Below, piece after piece: positions 17,274 to 26,132 of a stretch of 60,288 nucleotides of DNA. The position numbers and the translations under genes are program-made. The DNA is taken from positions 1-60,288 of the forward strand of contig SYGP01000004.1 of the NCBI GenBank assembly GCA_005799495.1, in the 5' to 3' direction. Under the pieces are notes generated by a model that searched no databases, was not told where the DNA came from, and saw only the letters and a program-made list of their open reading frames with translations. The DNA comes from Planctomycetia bacterium (GTDB lineage Bacteria > Planctomycetota > Phycisphaerae > Phycisphaerales > SM1A02). The stretch's first letter is position 1. Each line of letters begins with the position of its first letter.

Positions 17274-18692
17274 GTGTCCACTGCGCGGATGACCATTTCA
17301 CGACGCGACTTCGTGCTGGCTTCACTCGCCGCTCCAGTTTCCTTCAAGGCAGTCACGCGCCTTTCGCGGCAGCGTCCGATGCAGAACAGCAAACTTCGCG
17401 TGGTGAAGATCGGGTGTGGCGGGATGGGCAACGATGACCTGCGCGCCGTGGCGTCGCACCCGATGGTCGAGATCGTCGCACTCTGCGATGTGGATCGCCG
17501 CAGTCTCGATGACTTTCGGCTTGGCACGAAGGACAAGGAAGGCAAGGCAGTGCCGCCGAAGTTCCCGAAGGCGAAGGGGTTCGCCGACTGGCGAGAGATG
17601 TTTTCCATGATGGAGAAGGACTTTGATGCGGTCGTCGTGAGTACGCCCGATCACATGCACGCGGCAATCTCGATGGCGGCGATGAACATGGGCAAGCATG
17701 TGTATTGCCAGAAGCCGCTCGCGCATGGCGCTTGGGAGAATCGGCGGCTCGCGGAAGTGGCTGCGACGAAGCCGAACATCGTGACGCAGATGGGAACGCA
17801 GCGCATCGCCACGAAGTGGCGGCGCTACGGCGCAAAGCTCATGCGCGACGGCGTCGTGGGTCGAGTCAGTGACCTCTATGCGTGGACGAATCGTCCCGCT
17901 GGATGGTGGCCACAGGGTGGCGATCGCCCGCAAGGCAGCGATCCGATCCCAGAGTGGCTTTCATGGGATTTGTTCCTCGGCGTGTCGCCGGAGCGTCCGT
18001 ACAAGGACGGCTACACACCCTTCAACTGGCGCGGCACGATCGATTGGGGAACGGGCGCGTTCGGCGACATGGGCTGCCACATGCTCGATGTGCCGTTCTA
18101 CGAACTGGAGTTGGGAATGCCGCGTTCGGTCCGCTGCGATCCAGAGAAGGCGACGAGCGATCAGTACCCAGAGCGCGAGACAGTCGTCGTGACCTACGCG
18201 GCCGGTCCCAAGACGGGAGCGAATGGATTGAAGCTGCACTGGTTCGATGGCGGACGATTCCCTGATTTCAAGGCGCTTGGTCTTCCGGATGGGTGGGAAG
18301 GCGGCAAGGCGGCAGAGGAAGTGGTGAAGGGCGATGGCGGCGTGATCGCCGTCGGCGAGAAGGGGGTGCTGTGGTTCCCGATCGAGCATGCCTGGTCTCG
18401 TGTGTTTGTCGATGGCAAGCCAGTGGAAATGACCCCCGAGGACTTGGGTGCGTCGAACCACTGGCACGACTGGGTGGATGCCTGCCTGACTGGAAAGAAG
18501 GATGCGTGCGTCTCGCGCTTCGAGAAGGCCGGTCGACTGTGCGAGAGTCTCTCCATCGGCGCAGTCAGCGCGCTCGACCCGGGCAAGGAACTGATGTTCG
18601 ACTCGACGCACTGTGCATTCACGAACAGTCCCGTCGCAAGCCGGATGCTGCGGCGAGCGCCGCGCAGTGGCTGGGGAGTCGCAAACCTCTAG
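17274..18692 (+). CDS. Tat-exported Gfo/Idh/MocA-family oxidoreductase
   Basis: 472 aa. A twin-arginine signal (SRRDFVLASLAAPVSF) precedes a Rossmann domain with GCGGMGNDDL near residue 48 and VALCDVD. The active-site loop is YCQKPLAHGAW, with Gln where the family usually has Glu-Lys-Pro. The C-terminal sheet domain contains GAFGDMGCHMLDVP. Exported members of this family are abundant in planctomycetes and act on sugars or glycosides with NAD(P). GTG at 17274 has GAGGGGG 6-7 nt upstream; ATG 17289 has none, but both give a Tat signal. Stop codons of this gene and the next overlap tail to tail by 3-4 bp. Confidence 0.9.
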   Translation: MSTARMTISRRDFVLASLAAPVSFKAVTRLSRQRPMQNSKLRVVKIGCGGMGNDDLRAVASHPMVEIVALCDVDRRSLDDFRLGTKDKEGKAVPPKFPKAKGFADWREMFSMMEKDFDAVVVSTPDHMHAAISMAAMNMGKHVYCQKPLAHGAWENRRLAEVAATKPNIVTQMGTQRIATKWRRYGAKLMRDGVVGRVSDLYAWTNRPAGWWPQGGDRPQGSDPIPEWLSWDLFLGVSPERPYKDGYTPFNWRGTIDWGTGAFGDMGCHMLDVPFYELELGMPRSVRCDPEKATSDQYPERETVVVTYAAGPKTGANGLKLHWFDGGRFPDFKALGLPDGWEGGKAAEEVVKGDGGVIAVGEKGVLWFPIEHAWSRVFVDGKPVEMTPEDLGASNHWHDWVDACLTGKKDACVSRFEKAGRLCESLSIGAVSALDPGKELMFDSTHCAFTNSPVASRMLRRAPRSGWGVANL

Positions 18693-21148
18693 CCTCCGTT
18701 GCCGCGGTAGCCGATCGCGCAGAGAACCGTCAGGGTCTGGGCGATGCTGCTGCCACGATTGAGGCGAATGACGGCAATCGGCGTGAGTGATGCGAAGTGC
18801 GGCGAGAGATCGCGCAGCGCCCCATCGACTTGATCGCTCGTCACGAAGAGCAGTGCGTCGCGGCCGATGAGGTCGCGGTCTCGGTGCAGCCATCCAAACT
18901 GCCGAGCGTCGCTGCTGAGGCACGCCACATCGATGCTTGTGCCGTGCAGCGCCGTGGCCAGCTTGCCCGCATCGCGCCAGCTCGTCGCTGCCGCAAAGAA
19001 CCGCTCACGCGCAACACCCTCGTCGCCGCAGCGCACAAGGATGTCCGCATCCAACTCCGGCAGCGGGGGCTGCGGATCGACTTCGCGCGGTGGGCGCGTG
19101 ACCTTCGGCGGCTTGCGCTCCCAGGTGGACGGCTCGGGCGCGGGTGGCGCGAGCACATCGCGCACGGGCGGAAGCGCCGCCAACGCCGTCGGCATGTCGT
19201 CGTTGCACGGGGCATCCGCTCCGAGCGTGTACACCGCAGGCGGCGGCACGAACGGCGACTGATGGGCTGCGAGTGCTGCGCGTTCTCCCGCTCGCCGAAT
19301 GACGAAAGTCCGGACGGCGTTCCAAGGCAGTGCTTCCAGCGTTGGATCCTTGAAGCTCGCAGCAGATGGAACGTTGCGCTGCACCCATCCCGTCGACGCC
19401 TGGGAGACGCCGATCGGAACGACCGCGAGAACAGCGACGACCGAGAACGCCAGCCAGTTGCGCACAAGCGCGCGATTGCCATGGGCGAGTTCGTGCGCCG
19501 TCGCAAGACCGAGCAGCGGGAACGCAAACAGGTATCCAATCGCGGGCCAGTGCGGGAGCCCCTTGGGACTCCATGCCGCGATCACGAGAAATGTGGCGAC
19601 GGGCACGAGCGTCATGCATGCAAAGAACCACATCGAACGCGCCGTGGCATCCGCGGCTGGACCGCGCCGCAGAGCCTTCGCCACCTCGAACAGAAGCGGC
19701 GCCCAGATCCACGGGAGGAGGATTCCCGCCTGCGCTCCGAGTGATTCCAGCACGCGAAATGGATGGAAGCCGCCATCCGTCGCCGCGCGCGCCCCTTGAA
19801 AGCGGAAGGATGCCCAGTCGTTCATGGCATTCCAGATCAGCACCGGACTGATCACCGCAATCGCAGTTGCCGCTCCGATCCACGGCGCAGGATGGCGAAG
19901 GAGTCCGCGTCCTTCTCGAGTCGTCATCAGGAACAGCAGCACGCCCAACCCTGCCAGAGCGGCTTGGTACTTCGCGAGTCCTGCAGCTCCGAGCGCAGCA
20001 CCCGCGACGATCCATGTGATCCATGCGTTCCACGGTCGGACGCCATCGATCTGGATTGCACCCAGCACGCCGCCGCGCGCGAGCGCCCACGCCATGACCA
20101 TCAGCGCGGCAAGCAGCGGCCCGTCGGGCAGCGCCCAACCGCCCAGGGCCACTGTGAAGAGCGCTGACACATTCAGCAGCACCGCCGTCCATGCACCAGC
20201 CTGCGGCGAAAACAGAAGTCGTGCCGTGCGCCATGCCATCCATGTGGTGAAGGCGAACAGCAGGATGAAGGGGAGTCGAATCCAAATGGGCTCCACGGGA
20301 CCGTTGCCGCACAGCGCGAGACCGGCGCGCGTGAGCAGGTAGACGAGCGGCGGATGATCGAACCCCGAGAGCGTGACGGATCGGCACGCGCCAACTTCAT
20401 AGGCCTCGTCGATGCCAAGCGGCAGCCACACGCCCACGAGCACGCGCAGCAGCGAACCCACCAGGATGGCGGTCCATGCGATCGCGGTCGGCGATCGCGG
20501 CCAGCCCGCATGCATCGCTCGCGGCACCGAAGGCGGATGCACCTTCCACCAGACCCACAGCGCGGTCATCACACAGCCTGCACCGAGCATCCATCCAGCG
20601 ATCACATCGGTCAGGTAGTGCGCTTCGAGCACAATGCGAGTGGCAGCGACCGCTACCCCCACGATCATGATGGGCCATCGCAGCCGTGGGAACCAGATGG
20701 CAAGCACGAGCGAAGCCGCCGCAGCGGTCGTTGCATGTCCGCTTGGGAAGGACGCCTTCACCCATCCCTTCTCGAACCATTCGAATCCAGTGAGGTCGCC
20801 CGAGATGAATGCCGCTGGACGCCAGCGTCCGAACACGATCTTCAGTGCATTCGCGATTCCGCCGGACACGGCGACCGTGACACCGAGCAGGAATGCCCAA
20901 CGCGCCAGATTGTCCCGTCCCGTGCGCCAGCCGTAGACGAACAGCACAACCGATGGCACGATGATCCACTGCCCTTCGCCGAACTCGGTCAGGACCTTTG
21001 CCAGATCGTGAACCACCCATGGCAGGCTCGCGCCGAAGAGTGCGATCTCGTGATCAATGAAGAACAGGAGCGCGAGCGCGCCGAGCCCCATCAGCGCCGC
21101 GTGCGCGACTCGGCGCAGCGACGGCATCTGCGGTGGACTGCCGATCAT
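18689..21148 (-). CDS. PAP2 phosphatase fused to an ArnT/PMT-like (GT39/GT83) glycosyltransferase
   Basis: 819 aa. Residues ~15-210 form a membrane PAP2 phosphatase with the three catalytic blocks KIVFGRWRP (103-111), PSGH (135-138) and R172...H178...D182. Residues ~225-640 form a polyprenol-phosphate-sugar-using glycosyltransferase: GIDEAYE near 251 with the catalytic acidic residues, FDHPPLVYLL, and about ten more membrane helices. A ~180-residue soluble tail follows. The two activities suit recycling or use of an undecaprenyl-(pyro)phosphate carrier during transfer of a sugar to lipid or protein outside the membrane. ATG 21148 overlaps the MFS stop codon (ATGA), so both belong to one unit. 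Confidence 0.88.
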   Translation of the reverse strand: MIGSPPQMPSLRRVAHAALMGLGALALLFFIDHEIALFGASLPWVVHDLAKVLTEFGEGQWIIVPSVVLFVYGWRTGRDNLARWAFLLGVTVAVSGGIANALKIVFGRWRPAAFISGDLTGFEWFEKGWVKASFPSGHATTAAAASLVLAIWFPRLRWPIMIVGVAVAATRIVLEAHYLTDVIAGWMLGAGCVMTALWVWWKVHPPSVPRAMHAGWPRSPTAIAWTAILVGSLLRVLVGVWLPLGIDEAYEVGACRSVTLSGFDHPPLVYLLTRAGLALCGNGPVEPIWIRLPFILLFAFTTWMAWRTARLLFSPQAGAWTAVLLNVSALFTVALGGWALPDGPLLAALMVMAWALARGGVLGAIQIDGVRPWNAWITWIVAGAALGAAGLAKYQAALAGLGVLLFLMTTREGRGLLRHPAPWIGAATAIAVISPVLIWNAMNDWASFRFQGARAATDGGFHPFRVLESLGAQAGILLPWIWAPLLFEVAKALRRGPAADATARSMWFFACMTLVPVATFLVIAAWSPKGLPHWPAIGYLFAFPLLGLATAHELAHGNRALVRNWLAFSVVAVLAVVPIGVSQASTGWVQRNVPSAASFKDPTLEALPWNAVRTFVIRRAGERAALAAHQSPFVPPPAVYTLGADAPCNDDMPTALAALPPVRDVLAPPAPEPSTWERKPPKVTRPPREVDPQPPLPELDADILVRCGDEGVARERFFAAATSWRDAGKLATALHGTSIDVACLSSDARQFGWLHRDRDLIGRDALLFVTSDQVDGALRDLSPHFASLTPIAVIRLNRGSSIAQTLTVLCAIGYRGNGG

Positions 21149-22365
21149 CGACGCCCCCACAGCGGCAGCCAGGCGAGGGCCGACAGCAGCATCGCGGCTG
21201 GGATGAGCGCCATCGCCCACTCCCAACCCCACGATGAGTCAGCGATGCGCCCGATGATCACGGGGCTTGGTACATCGCCGAAGGCATGGATCGCCAGCAC
21301 ATTCGCGCCCACGGCAAATGCGCGCAGGTCCGCAGGCACCGCGTTCACCAAGACCGCGTTCACGGGTCCCTGCGATGCGAAAGCCAATGTCGCTGCAAGG
21401 AAGAGGACCGTCATGACGAGCACCGTGTCCGTACAGTACAGAGCCGCAGCCGTCAGCGGCGTTGCCGCGAGCATGCAGGTGCCGCACAGCATCAGGCACG
21501 CGCGCGAACCGCCACCGAGTGCGCGCGCTGCAGCGCCGCCGCCGAGCGTGCCGAGCAGTCCAGCTGCGACGATGATGATGCCGAAGGACGCGGACGCATC
21601 GACGGCGCTCCAGCCGCGGACCGTGGTGAGGTAGTGCGGCATCCACACGGCAAGCGCGCCAAAGGCAAAGGTGAATGCCGTGAGACCAATCGTGGCGGAC
21701 CGAAAGTCCGCGCTCGAAAGCACCGTGCGCAGCGCTGCCGCACGTGCGCCCTTCGATGGGGGGACGGCAGACTCCTGTTCGCTCGCGTCCGGCGGCTCAC
21801 GCAGACGCAGGCAGAGAAACGCGAGCAACAGTCCTGGAACGCCGCCGGCGATGAACACCGAACGCCATCCCCAGTGCTGCGACAACATGCCAGACGCGAT
21901 GTAACTCAGTGCAGTGCCGATCGGGATCGCCGCGTAGAAGATGCTGAGTGCCGACGCGCGGCGCTGCGGCGTGTAATGGCCAGCGATCAGTGCAGGCCCA
22001 AGCGTGGAGTACGCCGCTTCGCCGATGCCGACGAGCGCGCGCAGCAGCAGCAGTTGCAACAGCGTGTGCACGAACCCGCTCGCGAGCGTGGCCGCACTCC
22101 ACACGAAGATGCCCGCCGCGAGCAACAATGGACGGCTCGCTCGCCGCGCCGCAAGTCCAAAGGCCGGGGCGGCAACCATGTAGACCAGCAAGAACGCGCT
22201 CGTGAGGAACCCGATCTCCGTCTGCGAGGCACCGAGTGACTGCTGCAGCGGCGCCACGATCCCGGCGAGCAGGTAGCGGTCGAGGTAGTTGAGCAGATTG
22301 AGCGCCGTCAGCAGCGCGAGCGTGCCGCTCGCCCCATGCAGGAACCTGCTTGCTGGCGCTGCCAT
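21145..22365 (-). CDS. Major facilitator superfamily transporter (Spinster-like)
   Basis: 406 aa with twelve predicted transmembrane segments. The first helix carries NLLNYLDRYLLAGI, typical of the Spinster/Spns branch, followed by EIGFLTSAFLLVYMVAAPAFG and the loop 2-3 motif GLAARRASRP, then ALVGIGEAAYSTLGP in helix 4. Spns-type carriers move lipids or organic acids; the cargo here is unknown. The start at 22365 puts helix 1 at residues ~13-35. Translationally coupled to the PAP2-glycosyltransferase gene, hinting at a lipid or lipid-linked substrate, which is inference. Confidence 0.9.
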   Translation of the reverse strand: MAAPASRFLHGASGTLALLTALNLLNYLDRYLLAGIVAPLQQSLGASQTEIGFLTSAFLLVYMVAAPAFGLAARRASRPLLLAAGIFVWSAATLASGFVHTLLQLLLLRALVGIGEAAYSTLGPALIAGHYTPQRRASALSIFYAAIPIGTALSYIASGMLSQHWGWRSVFIAGGVPGLLLAFLCLRLREPPDASEQESAVPPSKGARAAALRTVLSSADFRSATIGLTAFTFAFGALAVWMPHYLTTVRGWSAVDASASFGIIIVAAGLLGTLGGGAAARALGGGSRACLMLCGTCMLAATPLTAAALYCTDTVLVMTVLFLAATLAFASQGPVNAVLVNAVPADLRAFAVGANVLAIHAFGDVPSPVIIGRIADSSWGWEWAMALIPAAMLLSALAWLPLWGRR

Positions 22366-22497
22366 TGGTGCGGCGTGGTACCGCAACGGCCGTCGCTGCA
22401 CAAGCGCGGCGCCGGTCGGCGTTCGGGGACGGTAGTCTCCCGCCCTGCCGTCCACCGGATCCACGACCTCATCCATCCTCCAAAGGAAAAACGACCC

Positions 22498-23040
22498 ATG
22501 AAACGATTTGCCCTCCTCACCGCCCTTGCCTTGGCACTTGTTGGTTGCGCCTCAGGGCCCAAGACCGACGAGCAGAAGAAGGACCTGGGCACCGAAGTGC
22601 GTGCTGCGATCGAGCGGCTCAAGGTTCGTGATCCAAGCATCGACAAGTTCTTCGCCAAGTCGTCGGGCTACGTCGTGCTGCCGTCGGTCGGCAAGGGTGG
22701 CATCATCTTCGGTGGAGCCGCCGGCGACGGCGAGGTCTTCGCCAACGGGCGTTCCATCGGATACTGCTCGATGAATCAGGGATCCATCGGCGCGACGCTC
22801 GGCGGGCAGGTCTTCGACGAGTTCATCTTCTTCAAGGATGAGGCCGCGCTGAAGCAGTTCACCTCGGGGACCTTCCAGTTCGCTGCGCAGGCTTCTGCGG
22901 TGATGGCAACATCCGGTGCAGGTGCGGCGAACGACTATCAGAACGGGGTTGCAGTCTTCATCGGGAGCAGCACGGGCGCCATGCTCGATGCATCGATCGG
23001 CGGACAGAAGTTCGACTACCACGCAGGATCCACCCCATGA
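22498..23040 (+). CDS. SYLF (Ysc84-like) domain lipoprotein
   Basis: 180 aa. The N-terminus MKRFALLTALALALVGC is a lipoprotein signal with lipobox LVGC (Cys17). The rest matches the SYLF/DUF500 domain: FFAKSSGYVVLPSVGKGG, then GAAGDGEVF, SMNQGSIGATLGGQ and GVAVFIGSSTGAMLDASIGGQKF. SYLF domains bind membrane phosphoinositides in eukaryotes; bacterial ones are envelope proteins of uncertain role. AAAGGA 10 nt before ATG 22498 marks the start. A TAGTCT hexamer ~58 bp upstream may be its -10. Overlaps the DUF1080 gene by 4 bp. Confidence 0.9.
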   Translation: MKRFALLTALALALVGCASGPKTDEQKKDLGTEVRAAIERLKVRDPSIDKFFAKSSGYVVLPSVGKGGIIFGGAAGDGEVFANGRSIGYCSMNQGSIGATLGGQVFDEFIFFKDEAALKQFTSGTFQFAAQASAVMATSGAGAANDYQNGVAVFIGSSTGAMLDASIGGQKFDYHAGSTP

Positions 23041-23855
23041 CGGGCGGTCGACTGACCCGGAGAGCGTGGTCGTCCCGCGGCGGTGCGCTCGCTGCGCTGC
23101 TTGCGCTCGGCTGTGCCGCGCTCGCGGGTGGATGGATGCAGTCCCAGCAGCGTTCGTTCCGCTGGGATGTCCACGACATGAAGCGCCCGCAGCCGCCTGT
23201 CGTCCAGACAGGCGCAGCGTGCACGATGACGCCGCCGAGCGATGCGATCGTGCTCTTCGGCGGCGGCGACACATCGAAGTGGGTCAAGGCGGGCTCGGCA
23301 TCACCGATCGAGTGGAAGGCAGAGGGCGGCGTGCTCACGATCGTGCCTCGCTCGGGCGACATCGCAACGCGCGATTCGTTCGGCGACTGCCAGTTCCACA
23401 TCGAGTGGATGGTCCCTGCCGACCTCAAGTGCGATGGGCAGAAGGGCTGCAACAGCGGCATCTTCTTCCTGTCGCGCTACGAGCTGCAAATCCTCAACTC
23501 GTCGGGCAATGTGACCTATGTGGACGGCATGGCAGGGTCGATGTACGGGCAGCATCCACCGCTCGTGAACGCCTGCCGTCCGCAGGGCGAGTGGAATGTG
23601 TACGACGTCGTGTTCCGAGGACCGCGTTTCGATGCGGCGGCGGGCATCGTGCGAACCGCGTCAATGACGGTGCTGTTGAACGGCGTGCTGGTGCAGGAGA
23701 ATGCCGAAGTGCTCGGTGAGACTGCCCACATGCGGCGCGCTTCGTACACGCCGCACGCTGAAAGCGCGCCGATCAAGTTGCAGGATCACGGCGATGCGCT
23801 GCAGTTCCGCAACATCTGGGTGCGGCCGCTCGGCGCACCCGCCGTGGCTGAATGA
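23037..23855 (+). CDS. DUF1080 (3-keto-disaccharide hydrolase fold) exported protein
   Basis: 272 aa. Residues 1-~32 are a signal sequence with a possible lipobox LALGC (Cys26). The body is the concanavalin-like DUF1080 fold: LFGGGDTSKWVKAG, GVLTIVPRSGDI, FGDCQFHIEWMVP, GNSGIFF-like CNSGIFFLSRYELQILNS, the product-binding region around GSMYGQHPP, then GEWNVYDVVFRGP and a final LQDHGDALQFRNIWVRPL. Some members hydrolyse 3-keto-glucosides; most are untested. ATGA overlap with the SYLF lipoprotein gene ties the two in expression. Confidence 0.9.
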   Translation: MTGGRLTRRAWSSRGGALAALLALGCAALAGGWMQSQQRSFRWDVHDMKRPQPPVVQTGAACTMTPPSDAIVLFGGGDTSKWVKAGSASPIEWKAEGGVLTIVPRSGDIATRDSFGDCQFHIEWMVPADLKCDGQKGCNSGIFFLSRYELQILNSSGNVTYVDGMAGSMYGQHPPLVNACRPQGEWNVYDVVFRGPRFDAAAGIVRTASMTVLLNGVLVQENAEVLGETAHMRRASYTPHAESAPIKLQDHGDALQFRNIWVRPLGAPAVAE

Positions 23856-23916
23856 CCGACTGAACCGATCGGATCGACCAAACCGACCGGACCGATCGGA
23901 CCGATCGCGCGCGCGT
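23856..23916. repeat. Degenerate GACCGATCG-type direct repeats between convergent genes
   Basis: The 61-bp gap between the DUF1080 and sthA stop codons is almost entirely made of short units related to ACCGATCGG. The 8-bp palindrome CCGATCGG occurs twice (in 23876-23885 and 23891-23901), with further CCGA/TCGG halves and a CGCGCGCG run. Several hairpins are possible on either strand, so it may end both converging transcripts; no T-run is present. Confidence 0.6.
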
Positions 23917-25341
23917 TCACGCGATCGTGTTGTTGAGCAGGTTGTTGTTCGCGTTGTAGGCCGCCACCTTGTAGCACTCGGCATAGGTGGGGTAGTTGAA
24001 GACATTGGTGAGGAAGAAGTCGAGCCCGCCCTTCAATCGGATCACCGCCTGCCCGATGTGGACCAGTTCCGTCGCATTCGATCCGATGATGTGCACGCCG
24101 AGCAGTTGGCGCGTCTCGCGGTGGAAGATCAGCTTGAGGAATCCATCCGCGGTTTCCGCGATCTTTCCCCGCGCGATCTCGTTGTAGCGCGCAACGCCGA
24201 TCTCGTACGGGACCTTCTCCTTCGTGAGTGCCTGCTCGGTCGCGCCTGCGCTGCTCATCTCTGGGATGCTGTAGATGCCGAGCGGATAGTCCTGCCCCAT
24301 CGGCGGCGCGGGTTCGCCGAACATGTGGCACGCGGCGAGGCGCCCTTGCGCCGCGCTCGTCGCCGCAAGCGCGGGGAAGCCGATGAGATCGCCCGCCGCA
24401 TACACGCTCTTCACGCTGGTCTCGTACTGCTCGTTCACGCTGATGCGACCGCGCGAGTCTGCGGCGAGACCAATGGCATCGAGGTGCAGCCCCTCCGTGC
24501 AGCCTTGGCGCCCCGCGGAGATGAGCGCGACATCCGCCGTCATGCGCTTGCCGCTCTCGAGTTCCACCAAGACGCGCCGCGGACGCTCGTCGATGCACGC
24601 AATGCGGACGACCGCCTCGCCACAGCGGAAGATCACATCCTGCAGCCGCATGTCATGGATCATCTCGTCGATCGTCTCGGTGTCCATGAAGGAGATGGGG
24701 CGTTCTGCCCGCTCGATCAGCGTCACCTTCGTGCCGAGTGTGGCAAAGAACGATGCATACTCCACGCCGATCACGCCGCCACCCACCACGATCATGGTGC
24801 GGGGGATTTCGCGGAGCGCAAGCACGCGGTCGCTCGTGAGCACGATGGGATTCTCGTCACTCGAATGATCGGGGCACGAGGTGGGGATCACCGGGCGCGT
24901 TCCCGTGGCAAGCAGGGTGAACGCGGTCGTCACGCGACGGTCGCCCTCGGGGCTGTCGACGGCAAGTGTGTGCGTGTCGATGAACGACCCGAAGCCCGCG
25001 AGGATGCGCACCTCGTTGCGAAGCAAGTTCTGGCGGATGAGCTGCTGTTCTTCATTGATGACGCCGCTGACGCGGTCGATCAGCATCGGCATGGTCAGGC
25101 GAATCGGATCGGCCCCGGCTGCTTCGAGTGACTTGCGCACCGTGCCGCGCTGCAGGCTCACCACTGCCTCGCGAAAGGTCTTGGAGGGCAGCGTCCCCAA
25201 GTGCACCGAAACCCCACCCACGCCGCGCCGAAGCTCGATCATCGCCACGCGCTTGCCGAGTTTCGCCGCTTGGATCGCGGCAGCCTGACCCGCAGGTCCG
25301 CTGCCCACGACAGTCAAGTCGAACTCATATGCGTCGCTCAT
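23917..25341 (-). CDS. sthA: Soluble pyridine nucleotide transhydrogenase (SthA-type flavoprotein)
   Basis: 474 aa, the size of SthA. The FAD-binding GSGPAG lies at 13-18. The segment where dihydrolipoamide dehydrogenases carry the CxxxxC disulfide reads VSVHLGTLPSK (44-54), with no Cys at all, as expected for a transhydrogenase rather than a disulfide reductase; even the first Cys kept in E. coli SthA is Ser here. The NAD site (GGGVIGVEYASFF) and the C-terminal dimerisation domain are present. It exchanges hydride between NADPH and NAD+. Start at 25341 is supported by TATGCT 6 nt upstream. Diverges from the flavin reductase gene. Confidence 0.9.
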   Translation of the reverse strand: MSDAYEFDLTVVGSGPAGQAAAIQAAKLGKRVAMIELRRGVGGVSVHLGTLPSKTFREAVVSLQRGTVRKSLEAAGADPIRLTMPMLIDRVSGVINEEQQLIRQNLLRNEVRILAGFGSFIDTHTLAVDSPEGDRRVTTAFTLLATGTRPVIPTSCPDHSSDENPIVLTSDRVLALREIPRTMIVVGGGVIGVEYASFFATLGTKVTLIERAERPISFMDTETIDEMIHDMRLQDVIFRCGEAVVRIACIDERPRRVLVELESGKRMTADVALISAGRQGCTEGLHLDAIGLAADSRGRISVNEQYETSVKSVYAAGDLIGFPALAATSAAQGRLAACHMFGEPAPPMGQDYPLGIYSIPEMSSAGATEQALTKEKVPYEIGVARYNEIARGKIAETADGFLKLIFHRETRQLLGVHIIGSNATELVHIGQAVIRLKGGLDFFLTNVFNYPTYAECYKVAAYNANNNLLNNTIA

Positions 25342-25347
25342 GGGGGC

Positions 25348-25353
25348 AGCATA
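25348..25353 (-). promoter_or_regulatory. -10 hexamer TATGCT, leaderless spacing (sthA)
   Basis: Minus-strand TATGCT ends 6 nt before ATG 25341. It is paired with the divergent element at 25369..25374. Confidence 0.55.
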
Positions 25354-25368
25354 GGAGCGCCTCGGCGA

Positions 25369-25374
25369 TACCGT
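25369..25374 (+). promoter_or_regulatory. -10 hexamer TACCGT, leaderless spacing
   Basis: TACCGT ends 7 nt before ATG 25382. It favours ATG over the in-frame GTG at 25373, which overlaps the hexamer itself. Confidence 0.45.
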
Positions 25375-25381
25375 GGTCGCC

Positions 25382-26047
25382 ATGCATTTCACACCCAGTG
25401 ACGAGTCGATCGCTGCCTGCTATCGCCTGCTGATCGGCGTGATTGTCCCGCGTCCGATCGCCGTGGTCGGCACATGTTCGGCGCATGGGCAGGTCAATCT
25501 CGCGCCGTTCTCCTTCTTCACGGGGATTGGATCGCGCCCGATGTCGCTCCTGTTCTGTCCAGTGAACAACCGCGACGGCAGCGAGAAGGACTCGCTTGGG
25601 AACGCAAAACCGCAGGCAGAAGGCGGGCAGGGCGAGTTCACCGTCAGCGTCTGCACCGAGTCCATCGTGCGCCGAGTCGCCGCTGCTGCGGAGCCACTGC
25701 CGTTTGGCGAGAGCGAGTTCGCGTTCGCGGGATTGAACGAGCGCCGGAGCGTTGCGGTTGCGCCACCGTCGGTGGCGGAGAGTCCTGCGGTCTTCGAGTG
25801 TCGCACGCGGCAGGTCGTACGGCTTGCGCCGGGGCAGGCTGGGGGCGGCAACATTGTGATTGGCGAGGTCGTTCATGCCTGGATCGACGATGCCCTGATG
25901 GTCCACGGTGCCGTCGATCCACAGCGACTTCGTGCGGTGGCACGCATGGGCGGCGATTCGTGGGCAACGACGCGCGAACGATTTGACCTTGCGATGGGGC
26001 GCGAGGCATTGCAGGCGCGTCCGCCTCTCGACTTCGGGGTGGTGTGA
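25382..26047 (+). CDS. Flavin reductase-like (FMN-binding split-barrel) protein
   Basis: 221 aa. Early residues LIGVIVPRPIAVVGT, then VNLAPFSFFTGIGSRPMSLLFCP, are the classic N-terminal FMN-contact segments of flavin-reductase-domain proteins; a GEFTVSVCTE segment and GNIVIGEVVHAW follow in order. Members bind FMN and reduce flavin or act as flavin-dependent oxidoreductases using NAD(P)H. It diverges from sthA across a 40-bp gap, so both redox genes may respond together. Substrate not evident. Confidence 0.88.
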   Translation: MHFTPSDESIAACYRLLIGVIVPRPIAVVGTCSAHGQVNLAPFSFFTGIGSRPMSLLFCPVNNRDGSEKDSLGNAKPQAEGGQGEFTVSVCTESIVRRVAAAAEPLPFGESEFAFAGLNERRSVAVAPPSVAESPAVFECRTRQVVRLAPGQAGGGNIVIGEVVHAWIDDALMVHGAVDPQRLRAVARMGGDSWATTRERFDLAMGREALQARPPLDFGVV

Positions 26048-26132
26048 TCGTTACCCTACAGACTCCATGCCGCCACGACCGAAGCGCCGCAGTTCCGTGA
26101 CGAGGGGCAAGTCCAGAACCCAGGAGAAAAAC

